Shown piece by piece: positions 1 through 9,464 of a DNA stretch of 64,000 nucleotides. A program made the translations under genes and the position numbers. The notes under the pieces are model-generated. The model worked only from the letters and a program-made list of their open reading frames with translations. It searched no databases and had not been told where the DNA came from. Source of the DNA: Hysterangium stoloniferum. Its lineage: Eukaryota; Basidiomycota; Agaricomycetes; Hysterangiales; Hysterangiaceae. The stretch's first letter is position 1. Every line of letters starts with the position of its first letter. The stretch is taken from assembly GCA_015178975.1 (NCBI GenBank), contig WHVD01000047.1, positions 372,001 to 436,000 on the forward strand. The letters run 5' to 3'.

Positions 1-815
1 TCATTGATTCTCCAAGATCTCTCCCATCTGGCAGAGTTGTCCCCCTCTGGCTTTTAGTACTGTCAGAGTGTATGTGGATATCTTCCACTATTTTTTGGGT
101 GTTTGGAGGAGCCACTGAGGAGGGGGAAAGAGATTGTGGGATTGCATGGCGATGAGGAGCAAGAACCTGGAAAGGTGGGGGAACAGCAGGGTGATTTCGG
201 ATGGCAGATAAAACATAGAAATCACTAGAATTAGGGGATAATGTCCCAGTGTCAGTAGAGATAAGGGTTGGGTCAATATTGGGTATGGGTAGGGAAGGGA
301 AGGGTGCCGACATGCAGGGTGGTGTGTATGAAGGATGAATCTGAGCTGGTGGAGCAGCTACTACCATTCAGCTACTTTATTAATAACAAAACTAATTCAT
401 ACATACCTTTGGTTGACATTTGTGCACCCTGTGTCTCGAATACATGTGCAGGTGAAAGACAAACATCTGGCATCACTAAGGGGATAGAATGAACATGATC
501 AAGATGAGGAGGGCTCCTAGGTGGTGGTAGCCCATCAGACTGTGTCTTGGGTCCATTTCCTAATGTTGAAAGAGGGCTCCTCATGACATCAGGGGCCTTG
601 GATACCTTGGATCTTTGTTTGTATGGACAGGAGTGCCCAGTGAGAGGTAATTCTCCTTGTCCAGCATCATGGCAATGTCGACAATGCTTAATCTAAATAA
701 TTATGACAGATATATAAGAGAATTCATTACGAGACAGGGTTTCACAGACCTGTTTCACTCTGAGTGCCTTCGTGATCATCTCTGTGTAGTTACAAGTAGT
801 TGGTGGGGTTCTATC
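1..815. other. no supported gene
   Basis: Only short overlapping open frames of 60-75 codons on both strands, none with a recognisable motif or splice pattern. The stretch is probably old repeat-derived sequence next to the family B element, but I could not match it to another part of the window. Confidence 0.5.
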
Positions 816-1081
816 TAGATCAAGGGCAATAAAAATATCAAAAAGATGAAAGGAAGTTACAATTAACTCTACTTACCTTTGATCTAGTAGCTGTGTATGA
901 GTAGTTTGATTGCTGTAGAAGTCAACACAATTCGATGCGACGTGTTGGTGCAGTTCTGCTTAGATCAAGGACAATAAATATCAAAAAGATGAAAGGAAGT
1001 TAGAATCAACTCCACATATGTACCTTTGATCTAGTTGCTCTGTATGAGTAGATTAATTGTTGTAGAAGTCAACACAATTCG
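816..1081. repeat. two-unit direct repeat of about 120 bp
   Basis: 816-941 and 961-1081 are near-identical. Both start at a TAGATCAAGG motif, pass through an A-rich stretch and a CCTTTGATCTAG motif, and end in GTAGAAGTCAACACAATTCGA-like sequence. After the second unit the CAATTCGAC motif recurs twice more in quick succession. This looks like local duplication; no function is visible. Confidence 0.75.
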
Positions 1082-1177
1082 ACCCAATGCAATTCGACAC
1101 AACGCGACACGTTGTGGTTAGCCCAAAAGGGAACCCCTTAGTAAGGGTGTCATGCCACAACCTGTTTGGGAGGTACC

Positions 1178-1583
1178 TGTCAGGAACCGGGAAACCCGCC
1201 GGCCTCCGGGCCCCTGGACCCCGTCCTACATGCTCCCGACCCTCTATATTGTATAGTAACAACTGGAGTTCCCACGGGAGCCCGCATGTCAACTTGTTTA
1301 TGCCTGACTCTCTGTACGCACCCCACCTGTCTGCACCTAACCCTCCATGTCTCATACACCAGTCCTCGGACTCCTCCGGACTCCGGACTCCACTCTATGT
1401 ACACCCGACACTCTGTGTCTTATGTACCAGTCACCGTTCCTTGTACTAATAATCCCCGGAACTTTCCCGGGACCTATTGCCCGGGGACTCCATGGGACTA
1501 TTCCCGGAAGCAAGTGTGTGTTCAGAATAGTTACCGGAAACCTCTGCGGGACTATCCGTGGAGCTTTGTTCGGGAACTTAACA
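1178..1583 (+). repeat. family B 5' LTR, internally deleted
   Basis: It starts TGTCAGGAACC and ends CTTAACA, like the complete family B LTR at 30329-31401. The segment matching about 5178-5826 of the right LTR is missing. The junction lies in a TCACCG microhomology, so the TATA box, predicted transcript start and U5 hairpin are absent here. Confidence 0.85.
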
Positions 1584-1585
1584 GT

Positions 1586-1596
1586 AGATTGAAACT
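1586..1596 (+). other. family B primer-binding site, self-priming type
   Basis: AGATTGAAACT lies two bases after the LTR end. It is the exact reverse complement of AGTTTCAATCT at 5577-5587 in the right LTR, about 35 bp after its TATA box. There is no TGG-initial tRNA-type site. Self-priming from the transcript 5' end, as known for Tf1, is the inferred function. Confidence 0.7.
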
Positions 1597-2452
1597 ACAA
1601 CTCATCACTCGTTTACCTTATCTGACCCCATGTTTTAATTTCCCCATTCATTTGTTCACAGTTCTACATCGGCATCGCATTACTTATCTTTTACAGAATC
1701 GCTTGTGTTTTCAGACTTCGTTCTGACTTCCAGATGCAGAGATAAGTCAATGGCTGAAGCTGATCCTGTTTTACTCAGATACACTCGTTTGCCCTGCCCC
1801 GATCCTTGCTTTTGTCCTGCCCCTGGTTTGCTCGACTCCCGATTATTTCCGGATTTTCTAGATAGGTTATTTCCCCCAGCCTCCGGAATTGCACTCTGTC
1901 TGCCAGTTACCTTGAAGGTATACTATGGATTCAAGTGTGCAATGTGTTGGTCACCTAGTGCTTGGTTTTCTTTACAGATATACCTCCTAAAACCATTGCT
2001 CACATTTCCAAATCGACATCACCTTGCTTACCCTCACTATCTGCCTTGTTCTTGGACCTTTTCTGGTTCCTGGACCTTTCCGAACTTTTCCGAACTTTTG
2101 TTTGGACCCTTTTCCGACTGACCCTTTGGTCCATGTCTGTCCCATGCATGTTCCTTGTCATGTCTCTGTTTTCCGACTCATTCTCCGACCTTTTCCCGAC
2201 CTTTCAGACTCTCTCTGCCCTGCTGTATTTTCCTACAATGACTCTCTGGACTTTCCGGGTTTCCCGGCAGATCAGATTCCGAGTCAGGAAGATTTCATGC
2301 AACATTTTCTGTCGGTCTTTTGCAACCTGGATACACTCCAAACTGCGACTGGCTTTCTGTTCCCTTCCAGGACATTTTCTGGCTCTTTTCAGTTTCTCTG
2401 AGGAGCTTTTATTTGTTTCCTTGTGGAACAAATCTGGACGTCACCTTGACCA

Positions 2453-2560
2453 GTGTTGGACAAGTTGCTTGGTTATTTCTAGGATACCACTGTCTCACCC
2501 GCTATAAATCCGTTGATTTCTGGGTAATGAGCAGTAACTTTTCCGGAATTCCCGATGCCT
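2453..2560 (+). pseudogene. fragment of Ty3 aspartic protease C-terminus
   Basis: The translation contains a GY-CLTRYK--DFWVMSS pattern that lines up with the end of the protease domain of the family A pol (about 9837-9900). No catalytic DSG motif is present. It is a fossil inside the family B interior. Confidence 0.5.
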
Positions 2561-2589
2561 CTTATTTGACTGTCTTGTCTGCTCTGAGT

Positions 2590-2850
2590 CTTTTCAGACT
2601 TCCATGGCTTTTCCGGCACTTGTGGTCTTGATGGCCCTTGTGATCCTCCATGGCCTCCGTGGCTTTTTTTTTAGTCATCCTTGGCCTTTTTCAGGCACCC
2701 ATGGTCTTTTCAGACTTCCCTGACCCGAACGGCACCTGCGGCCTCGATGGCCCTTGTGATCCTCTACCGGCACCCATGGCCTTTTCGGCACCCCTGGCCT
2801 TTTCAGGCACCATGGCCTTTCCGGCACCCATGGCCCTTCTGGGCATCTCT
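2590..2850 (+). repeat. degenerate short tandem repeats in family B interior
   Basis: A unit of roughly 14-17 bp built on GGCACCCATGGCC followed by TTTTC recurs many times with substitutions, and continues more loosely to about 3160. It produces Phe/Pro-rich pseudo-ORFs on both strands. It replaces the position where RT and RNase H would lie, suggesting slippage-driven expansion in dead internal sequence. Confidence 0.7.
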
Positions 2851-3199
2851 GACCTTTTCGGCATCTCTTTTCTTTTGGCTTTCAACTCTTTCACTTAATT
2901 TCGGTTTCCATGGATATTTCCGAACTTTTCGGAAACCTCGGAACCCTTGGACCTTTCAGATTCTTCGTATTTCCGGACTTTCCGGGATTTCCGAACTATT
3001 TGGATCCTACCTATTTGTTGAGTTTTCGTTTGCCAAGATTAGTTAAATGCAGCCTTTCAGGCATTTTCTTTTGGCCTTCGGGCAACCCTCAGGCCTTTTC
3101 AGGCATCCATGGCCTTTTCAGGCACCACAGCCTTCTTTCGGCAATCCTGACCTCCTTTGGCACCAACCCTTTGACTCAATTTTTAGTCATCCGTTTTCG

Positions 3200-3420
3200 A
3201 CCCAGCTGCCTCCATGGAAAACCCGACATTTTGTCTAGACGATGGGACGTCTATCCCAAAGAGGGGAGTAACGACTATGCCATTGTAAACCTACATGCAT
3301 AAGTTGAAACCCACTAACCTCTCTCTAGCCGCATTATGCATTATCCGTGGACCCCTGTAAATGTTGGAGTAACGACTATGCTATAGTAAACCTGCATAAG
3401 TTGAAACCCATATCCTCTCT
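3200..3420 (+). pseudogene. duplicated RNase H tail fragment of gypsy pol
   Basis: The translation near 3215-3290 reads GKPDILSRRWDVYPKEGSN, which matches the RNase H/connection region of the family A pol around 11490-11560. The part coding GSNDYAIVNLH is partly duplicated at about 3365-3400, followed by a repeated CCACTAACCTCTCTCTAGCC block. It is not an open gene. Confidence 0.6.
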
Positions 3421-4895
3421 ACCCACTAACCTCTCTCTAGCCACACTATCCGTGGACTCCGCACCTTTGGACTCACTTCATCATTCCCTGTCACCCTATG
3501 TCTCTCTTTGCCTTTCTAGCTCTTTGTACCACACTCGACTCTCAGTCCACTAAGTGGCAGATGAGTTAAGTATCCATCCTTTCAGCCTCCTGTCCATTAT
3601 GACCCTTTTGGGTTATTCCTCGGAATCCATGGACCTCAGTGGTAGTAACCTAGACTCCACTGGACCCCGACCCCCTTTATGCTCCCTGTTGTAAGAGCAT
3701 TACTTCCTCGGGTCCCATGGACTTCCCCAACCGGTCATTATTCCATGGAACTCTTGGACTCTACAGACCCTTAGATGACTTGTCCTCCAAGTTGTCTTTG
3801 CTCTTGGGTTGTTGTTCACTCCTCCAGTTCTGTGGCAATCCTGCTGAGGACTTCTTCGTCACCAGCACATTCTCGGAGCCCTCGGACTTCCCGGGTCTCA
3901 CCCAGGGTATTCTCGGAGTCCCCAGTTCTCATATAATATATCCCGGAACCCATGGACCTCCCAGATCTACACCCTTCAGCCCATTTGCAGTTCTATCCAA
4001 ACTTCTTGATATCACCAATGTATTCTCGGAACCCTAGGACTTCCTGGTTCTCATCCACTGTGTTCCCGGAACCCCCAGATTTCCCGGTTCTCATCCAGGA
4101 ACCCATGATATAGACCATTCAAAGTTTTGGACAAGTCCTGCTTGCCATTGGAATATCCGTGGCTTTTCCCCATGTTTGTTCCTTGTGATTTAAGGTTGAC
4201 CTGCCCTCGGAACCCCTGTGGCTTTTCCACAACATCTGGTTCCTTCAGGTTTTTATGTCTTGGGCACTTACCCTGCCTGTGGACACTGCGACCTTTGACC
4301 ACTCTCACTCTGCCATGTCCCTTTGCCTTTGGGCAACTCCCGGTCCATTGTGACATCTCTGGATGTTTTCATCACCTGTCTCCTACCTCTCGGAACCCCC
4401 GGACCCCTCAGATCTTCCGAACTATGTTCTGGACTTTTCCGGACTTTCAGCCCTTGTTGGATTTTTCGACATTTTGGATTTTGGACCTTTTTCAGAGGTT
4501 TCAACTTACTTTCAAGTATCCAGTATGTCTACAATCTCCTCCAAGACCCCTGGCCTTTCCATGTGCCATCCCGCTTCCCAGGATTTATTTTCCCACAGGT
4601 TTGCGCACTAGTGAGCACCTTCTTTGAGGTGTGCACATGGCCAACAGCCTGGGCTCCACCCAGACTCCTGCTAGCACTCTGTGCTTGTGTCACTTGGTCA
4701 GTTTCCCAGACCTTTCTGTGGACCCATCGCTTTTGTGTGGGTTCTCTGTCCTGCTTTTGGACTCCGTCTCTACTTCCGCCACTATCTGTCTTCAAGAGCT
4801 GTCTGTACCATCACTTGCTCTTGGTCAAATTTTCCCTTCCAGATCATACAATTTGTTGACACATACATGTAACCAACAAACATATCATGTTCCTA

Positions 4896-4932
4896 TGGCC
4901 TCTATGGGACTTCGGCCTTAAGGGGAGGGTAC
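4896..4932 (+). other. family B polypurine tract and upstream box
   Basis: A purine run AAGGGGAGGG at 4920-4929 abuts the 3' LTR and would prime plus-strand synthesis. The preceding CCTCTATGGGACTTCGGCCT is almost identical to the sequence before the family A tract at about 13761-13780, although the LTRs of the two families differ. Confidence 0.75.
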
Positions 4933-5541
4933 TGTCAGGAACCGGGAAACCCGCCGGCCTCCGGGCCCCCGGACCCCGTCCTACATGCTCCCGACCCTCT
5001 ATATTGTATAGTAACAACCGGAGTTCCCACGGGAGCCTGCATGTCAACTTGTTTATGCCTGACTCTCTCACACCCCACCTGTCTGCACCTAACCCTCCAT
5101 GTCTCATACACCAGTCCTCGGACTCTGGACTCCACTCTATGTACACCCGACACTCTGTGTCTTATGTACCAGTCACCGGACTCCGACCGGACTCCTGGAA
5201 CCCCTCTAACAGAGCATAGAACCCCGCTCCTGTTATCTGTCTCTGCGTCTCACACACCAGTCATTGGAAAACCCACCAGACTCCACCGGACCTCCTGCAC
5301 ATCAAGCCTGTCTATACCCGACACTATCTTGTGCACCAAGTCACCGGACTCCGACCGGACTTCCGGAACCCCTCTAACTGAGCCCCGCTCCAGTTATGGT
5401 TAAATGATCTGTCATGATTCGTTCTCCGCTCCCGTTCCGTTCCGTCCCTAATTCCCAGTTTAGTATTTACTTGTTTCGTTTTATGTTTAATAGTTCTGCC
5501 TCTCATTAATACCAGATTTGGTATTATTACATTTCACAGTC

Positions 5542-5587
5542 TATATAAGTCTGCTATGTTCATGTACTTAGAATCCAGTTTCAATCT
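5542..5587 (+). promoter_or_regulatory. family B TATA box and predicted transcript start/self-primer
   Basis: TATATAA at 5542-5548 is followed 35 bp later by AGTTTCAATCT (5577-5587), the exact complement of the primer-binding site. The spacing fits a transcript whose first 11 nt are the self-primer. The same 11-mer is conserved at 30988-30998 in the solo LTR. Confidence 0.65.
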
Positions 5588-5750
5588 CGAACTAGTTTTC
5601 CCCCGAACAAGTTTGATCCTTGAACAGTCTCTAGTCCTCTTGTCTGTCTGCACACTCGATTCCCGGAACTCCCACGGGAACTCCGGAATCTATATCTTCC
5701 TGTATGCATTCTGTCAGCTCGAAATATGGACACCCGAATGAGTGTACGAG

Positions 5751-5773
5751 GGCGCAGCCTATAAGCTGAAGCC
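5751..5773 (+). promoter_or_regulatory. conserved U5 hairpin, family B copy
   Basis: Outer arms GGC/GCC and inner arms CAGC/GCTG enclose a CTATAA loop, with one unpaired G on the left and AA on the right. It lies about 174 nt after the predicted transcript start. The same element occurs in families A, C, D and E. Function unknown. Confidence 0.65.
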
Positions 5774-5994
5774 AAGTCCATCTCAGTCGTATCACCAGAC
5801 TTTCTGGTAATTATTCTGATATCACCGTTCCTTGTACTAATAATCCCCAGAACTTTTCCGGGACCTATTACCCGGGGACTCTGTGGGACTATTCCCGGAA
5901 GAAAGTGTGTGTTCGGAATAGTTACCACAAAGCTCCACGGATAGTTCATGCCACAACCTGTTTGGGAGGTACCCCACAACCTGAATCAGACATG

Positions 5995-6175
5995 GGAAAC
6001 TGCAGGTTTTTCACCATTCGATACCTGAAGATCTTTAGTTTGTAATGTATGAGAGAGTTTGAAACTTTCAAAAAGTTTTAAAAACCAAATTATGTTTGAA
6101 TCACATCCCAGATGTTTAAATGACTTTTAGAGTATATTAGAATTTGGTATACTTAACAATTTTCAGATATCCTCC
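5995..6175 (+). mobile_element. M1 MITE, 3' part only
   Basis: AT-rich sequence ending GATATCCTCC matches the 3' ends of the M1 copies at 50745-50885 and, inverted, 31816-31990. The 5' half is missing. Confidence 0.65.
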
Positions 6176-6184
6176 TGAGCTGTA

Positions 6185-6253
6185 ACCTGGTATAGAGAGT
6201 CGGGTGCATGTAGGATGGGGTCTGGGGCCTGGCAGGTTTTCCGTCCTAACACA
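6185..6253 (-). repeat. truncated LTR end resembling family B, inverted
   Basis: On the minus strand it starts TGTTAGGAC and continues with CpG-poor sequence like the family B LTR start (GGCC..CC..CCCATCCTACATG). It abuts the old pol relic at 6254. Confidence 0.5.
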
Positions 6254-7643
6254 TTTTGCAACTCTGGATTCTAAGCATATTGCTGACCTAAAAGGTGTCC
6301 CAGAGAAATATCATCACTTTGTGGATGTTTTTAGTAAGCAAAAAGCTGACTGGCTTCTGCCCCACAGATAGTACAGCTTAAAAATCAACCTTGAAGACAG
6401 TGCCCAGCCAACCCTTGGATATATTTACCTGCTGTTCTCCACAGAACTCTCTGCCATATGGGATTTCCTGGATGAACACCTGTCCATAGGTTTTATCTGG
6501 CCATCAAAAGTCTCCTTGTGGAGCACCTGTTCTTTTTGTCAGAAAAAAGGATGGATCCTTTAGACTATGAATTGATTTCCACAGACTCAATGCTGTCACA
6601 CAGAAAGATAAGAATCCACTCCCACTTATTTCCAATCTACTCAATGCTCCACAGAATGCCTGGATCTATACCAAGATAGACCTCAAACATGCCTACCACT
6701 TGGTCTGGATCATCAAGGGAGATGAGTGGAAAACCACTTTCTGGACCCATTACAGAGCTTTTGAATGGTTGGTGATACCCTTCAGGCTAACCAACACTCC
6801 ATCTGTTTTTAAATGTTTTATTAATAATATTTTCTTTGACATGCTTGATGTATGCATCATTGTTTATTTGGACAACATTCTTATCTACTCTGAGAATCCC
6901 ATGGCACATAATGAACAGGTCCATGAGGTTCTCTGGAGACTCCAACAACATGGTCTATTCACAAATGGGAAAAAATGTACTTTTGACACAGACTCTGTGG
7001 AATACTTGGGTTTCATAATGGGACCCTACAAACTCCAGATAGATGAAGCCAAAGTACAAGTCATCAAATATTGGCCAGAACCCCGAAAAGTGAAGAAATT
7101 CCAGTCAATGTTGTAACAGATCACAAAAACTTGGAATATTTTTCAACCAGAAAACCTTTGACTCACTGGCAAGCCCAGTGGTCTGAATATCTATCAGCTT
7201 TTAATATGATCATCTCCTTTCAACCTGGCCACCTTGGCAGAAAACCTGACACTTTGACTAGATGGTGGGATGTCTATCCCAAAGAGGGGAGTAACAACTA
7301 TGCCATGGTAAACCCATATAACTTAAAACCAATCTTCACAAATTCACAACTTACCATATCAGTCTGTGCTACTTGCCTTATTCATCCAGTCATGCATGGA
7401 ATTATCATTATGGATATCGAGAAATTACATCAAGATATTCTACATATCAGCAATTCCACTAGACCTGGTAACTAAGGCACATCTCAATAACCCCGTGGAC
7501 TCCAGTCAACCCCAGTGGTCTCTAGACCAGCATTGTTTCATTAAACTTGATGAATGTATCTATGTACCAGACTCTGATGGCCTCTGCCTCAGAATCACCC
7601 AGTACAAACATGATCACCCATTCTCAGGACATTTCAGGCTCAA
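6254..7643 (+). pseudogene. old gypsy pol relic, left part (RT to integrase start)
   Basis: It aligns along its length with the pol of the young element (from about 10110 onward): end of the protease-RT linker, RT with IVYLDNIL in place of the usual YLDD, and the start of the integrase zinc domain (HDHPFSGHF). Stops and indels interrupt it. About 400 bp covering the RT end and most of RNase H are deleted near 7110. CpG dinucleotides of the young copy are mostly TG or CA here. The young element is inserted at 7643 and the relic resumes at 14357. Confidence 0.85.
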
Positions 7644-7923
7644 TGTTACGACCCGTTCCCGGATGTTTCAATATCCGACTTCCGATCTCCCACTTTCGAT
7701 ATCCGATATCCGACTACAGAACATCATAGTTACCGTATCATCCGCGTTCTTCGTTTGTTCCGCATTTGGTAATTTGTCCGTTGACAAGTATTCACTCATT
7801 TGTTGTTGTATTCCCGTCTCGGAATATTGTCTTCCTAATATGTCTTATTGTATTTCCGTTTTAAGAACACTTCCGTTTCCGTCTTATTATGGTCTCAGTT
7901 TGTAGTACAATAACGAGTAGACT

Positions 7924-7967
7924 TATATTAGTTTCCGCAAATTTGTACTTTACTTTAGATCTGATAT
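7924..7967 (+). promoter_or_regulatory. family A TATA box and predicted transcript start/self-primer
   Basis: TATATTA at 7924-7930 lies 33 bp before AGATCTGATAT (7957-7967), the exact complement of the 11-nt site after the LTR. Next comes CGACTTAG, a motif that also follows the corresponding position in LTR families C and D. Confidence 0.65.
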
Positions 7968-8098
7968 CGACTTAGTTTCTTATTCCTCCTCCCGTCTTTC
8001 TGTACGCTCGATATTCAGAACTCTTCGGAACTCTGAATATCCATATCTTCCGTCGTTAGTTCACTTCCGAAATTAAGGACATTGAGCGTTTGCGTAGA

Positions 8099-8121
8099 GG
8101 CGCAGCACATAAGCTGAAGCT
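8099..8121 (+). promoter_or_regulatory. conserved U5 hairpin, family A copy
   Basis: GGC and CAGC arms, ACATAA loop, GCTG and GCT arms (GCC in the 3' LTR at 14249-14271). It lies about 142 nt into the predicted transcript. Confidence 0.65.
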
Positions 8122-8208
8122 GACGTCCTGACCCTATCCACGAGTTTCCGACTTCCCGGTGACTTCCCGATAGTTCCGGAATAAGTTCCCGACACGGCAC
8201 TTAACAGT

Positions 8209-8219
8209 ATATCAGATCT
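8209..8219 (+). other. family A primer-binding site, self-priming type
   Basis: ATATCAGATCT starts two bases after the LTR. It is complementary over exactly 11 nt to 7957-7967, and the flanking bases do not pair. Offset and length are identical to family B. Confidence 0.7.
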
Positions 8220-8240
8220 CAACTCTGCGACTCGCTCATC

Positions 8241-9464
8241 ATGGGTCCCAAACGCAAAGCTGCTGAAGGACCATCCCAACTTCAATCCCCGTTGCAACTT
8301 TACACCACCCAACCCGAAACCCCAATTCAGCCGACAACATCAGCTTCTGTCGAAGAAGTTACCGAGGAGGTTACCGAGGTAACGAAGGACACCAATGTTC
8401 CCCACACTACCGACAACGAAGCAGAAGATCAACCGGATACATCGACAAAACCCTCCGATGATCAAACTGGAATGTTGCTTTTTAACTCCATTTCCAAATT
8501 CGCTGATTACTTGAAATCCGCTGAGGATAGTAAAGAATCATCCCGCACCGGAGTCAAAGAACCCGAACCATTTACCGGCAAGGATCCGAAAAAATTGAAG
8601 AATTTCCTTCTTCAATGTCGTTTCAGTTTCCGTGATCGACCCAATGCTTTTAAATCCAACAGTCGAAAAGTCAATTTTGCGCTCTCATATCTCAAGGATA
8701 CCGCTCAGGATTGGTTCGAACCCGGACTATCCGGAATATCCGACGAGACACCCGTATGGCTCGACGACTGGGATGCTTTCGTGGAAGAACTGGAAACTAA
8801 TTTCGGACCTTACGATCAATCCGGTGAAGCAGAAAACGAACTAATGACGCTCAAGATGAAGGACAATCAACGAGTTTCCGATTATCTCGTCAAGTTCAAT
8901 ACCCTCGCCGCACGATGTGGATGGGACGATTCCGCCCTCAGGCACCATTTCTATATGGGACTTCCATCACGCCTTAAAGACGAAATCTGCAAAGATGGGA
9001 AGCCAAAAACTCTCCAACTCATGTGGATGAAAGCTCAAACATCCGATGCCCGTTATTGGGAACGAAAAGCCGAGGTCTCTCAAGAGAACCCGATGGAACG
9101 TTCTCAGAACAACAAGGCGTCGACTAGCAAGTCTTCCGGCAACAACTCAGGCAATAATACCGGCTCTGGCACTAATACTGGCAAATCAAATTCCGACCGG
9201 AAGAAAGACAAGAAATCCAACAAGGAAAAACAGTCAACTTCCGACAAACCCGACATTTCCCATTTGTTGGGTACCGATGGTAAACTCACCCCGAAGGAGA
9301 AACAACGGCGTATGGACAACGACCTCTGCCTTTTCTGCGGAAAAGGCGGACACAAGGTTTCCGACTGTACCGTTAAATCTAGCTCTTCCAAGGCTCGCGC
9401 GGCAACTTCCACTACGACTACAACGTCTAAGGATAAACCCGCCACGGAGTCGAAAAAAGAGTAA
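8241..9464 (+). CDS. Gag polyprotein of family A retrotransposon
   Basis: 407 codons from the first ATG after the primer-binding site. The N-terminal 90 residues are Thr/Glu-rich and likely disordered. Residues about 110-270 have the fungal gypsy capsid pattern (EPFTGKDPKKLKNFLLQC, then LSYLKDTAQDWFEP and LKMKDNQRVSDYLVKFN). A Ser/Asn/Lys-rich linker follows, then a CCHC zinc knuckle CLFCGKGGHKVSDC near residue 364 and a Lys-rich tail. The product should assemble the cytoplasmic capsid and bind element RNA. The stop codon is preceded by a six-A run where a -1 shift would enter pol. No internal stop. Confidence 0.93.
   Translation: MGPKRKAAEGPSQLQSPLQLYTTQPETPIQPTTSASVEEVTEEVTEVTKDTNVPHTTDNEAEDQPDTSTKPSDDQTGMLLFNSISKFADYLKSAEDSKESSRTGVKEPEPFTGKDPKKLKNFLLQCRFSFRDRPNAFKSNSRKVNFALSYLKDTAQDWFEPGLSGISDETPVWLDDWDAFVEELETNFGPYDQSGEAENELMTLKMKDNQRVSDYLVKFNTLAARCGWDDSALRHHFYMGLPSRLKDEICKDGKPKTLQLMWMKAQTSDARYWERKAEVSQENPMERSQNNKASTSKSSGNNSGNNTGSGTNTGKSNSDRKKDKKSNKEKQSTSDKPDISHLLGTDGKLTPKEKQRRMDNDLCLFCGKGGHKVSDCTVKSSSSKARAATSTTTTTSKDKPATESKKE
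9450..9464 (+). promoter_or_regulatory. putative -1 ribosomal frameshift site gag-pol
   Basis: The last gag codons read TCG AAA AAA GAG TAA. The -1 frame is open from the A-run straight through the 49 codons before 9605 and into the protease, so a one-base backward slip on the six A residues fuses Gag to Pol. The heptamer GAAAAAA is not a canonical X XXY YYZ site. I did not establish a downstream structure. Confidence 0.6.

Larger units (their letters stand above)
1178..5947 (+). mobile_element. family B LTR retrotransposon, coding region decayed (LARD-like)
   Basis: Two family B LTRs (1178-1583 and 4933-5947) in the same orientation enclose about 3.35 kb. A self-primer-type binding site follows the left LTR and a purine tract precedes the right one, so it is one element. 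The interior has no intact gene. Remnants of a protease C-terminus (about 2453-2560) and of the RNase H end (about 3200-3300, with RRWDVYPKEGS) align with the family A pol. The rest is low-complexity Phe/Pro/Ser-coding sequence. The left LTR lacks about 650 bp and the right LTR has a rearranged end, so the copy is dead. Confidence 0.8.
4933..5947 (+). repeat. family B 3' LTR with rearranged end
   Basis: It is near full length compared with the solo copy at 30329-31401. Instead of the normal terminal CTTAACA, the last 21 bases (5927-5947) are an inverted copy of the sequence that normally precedes the end. About 26 bp of the element's own 5' flank (5948-5973 equals about 1152-1177) follow. This suggests template switching or break repair. 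Confidence 0.8.
7644..8206 (+). repeat. family A 5' LTR
   Basis: It starts TGTTACGACC and ends GGCACTTAACA. It contains a TATATTA promoter box at 7924, the predicted transcript start at 7957 and the U5 hairpin at 8099-8121. In this copy the last hairpin base has decayed from C to T at a CpG. Confidence 0.93.

Noticed and set aside
1087..1726. Overlapping open frames of 81-186 codons through the family B LTR, repeated near 4887-5403 and 30197-30594
   Set aside because: They follow the LTR sequence itself, change length with each indel and have no motif; read-through of a CpG-rich LTR is sufficient.
7366..7905. A 179-codon open frame and equivalents at 13813 and 51676
   Set aside because: They cross the relic/LTR junction and the LTR U3; the same LTR gives the same peptide three times, so not a gene.
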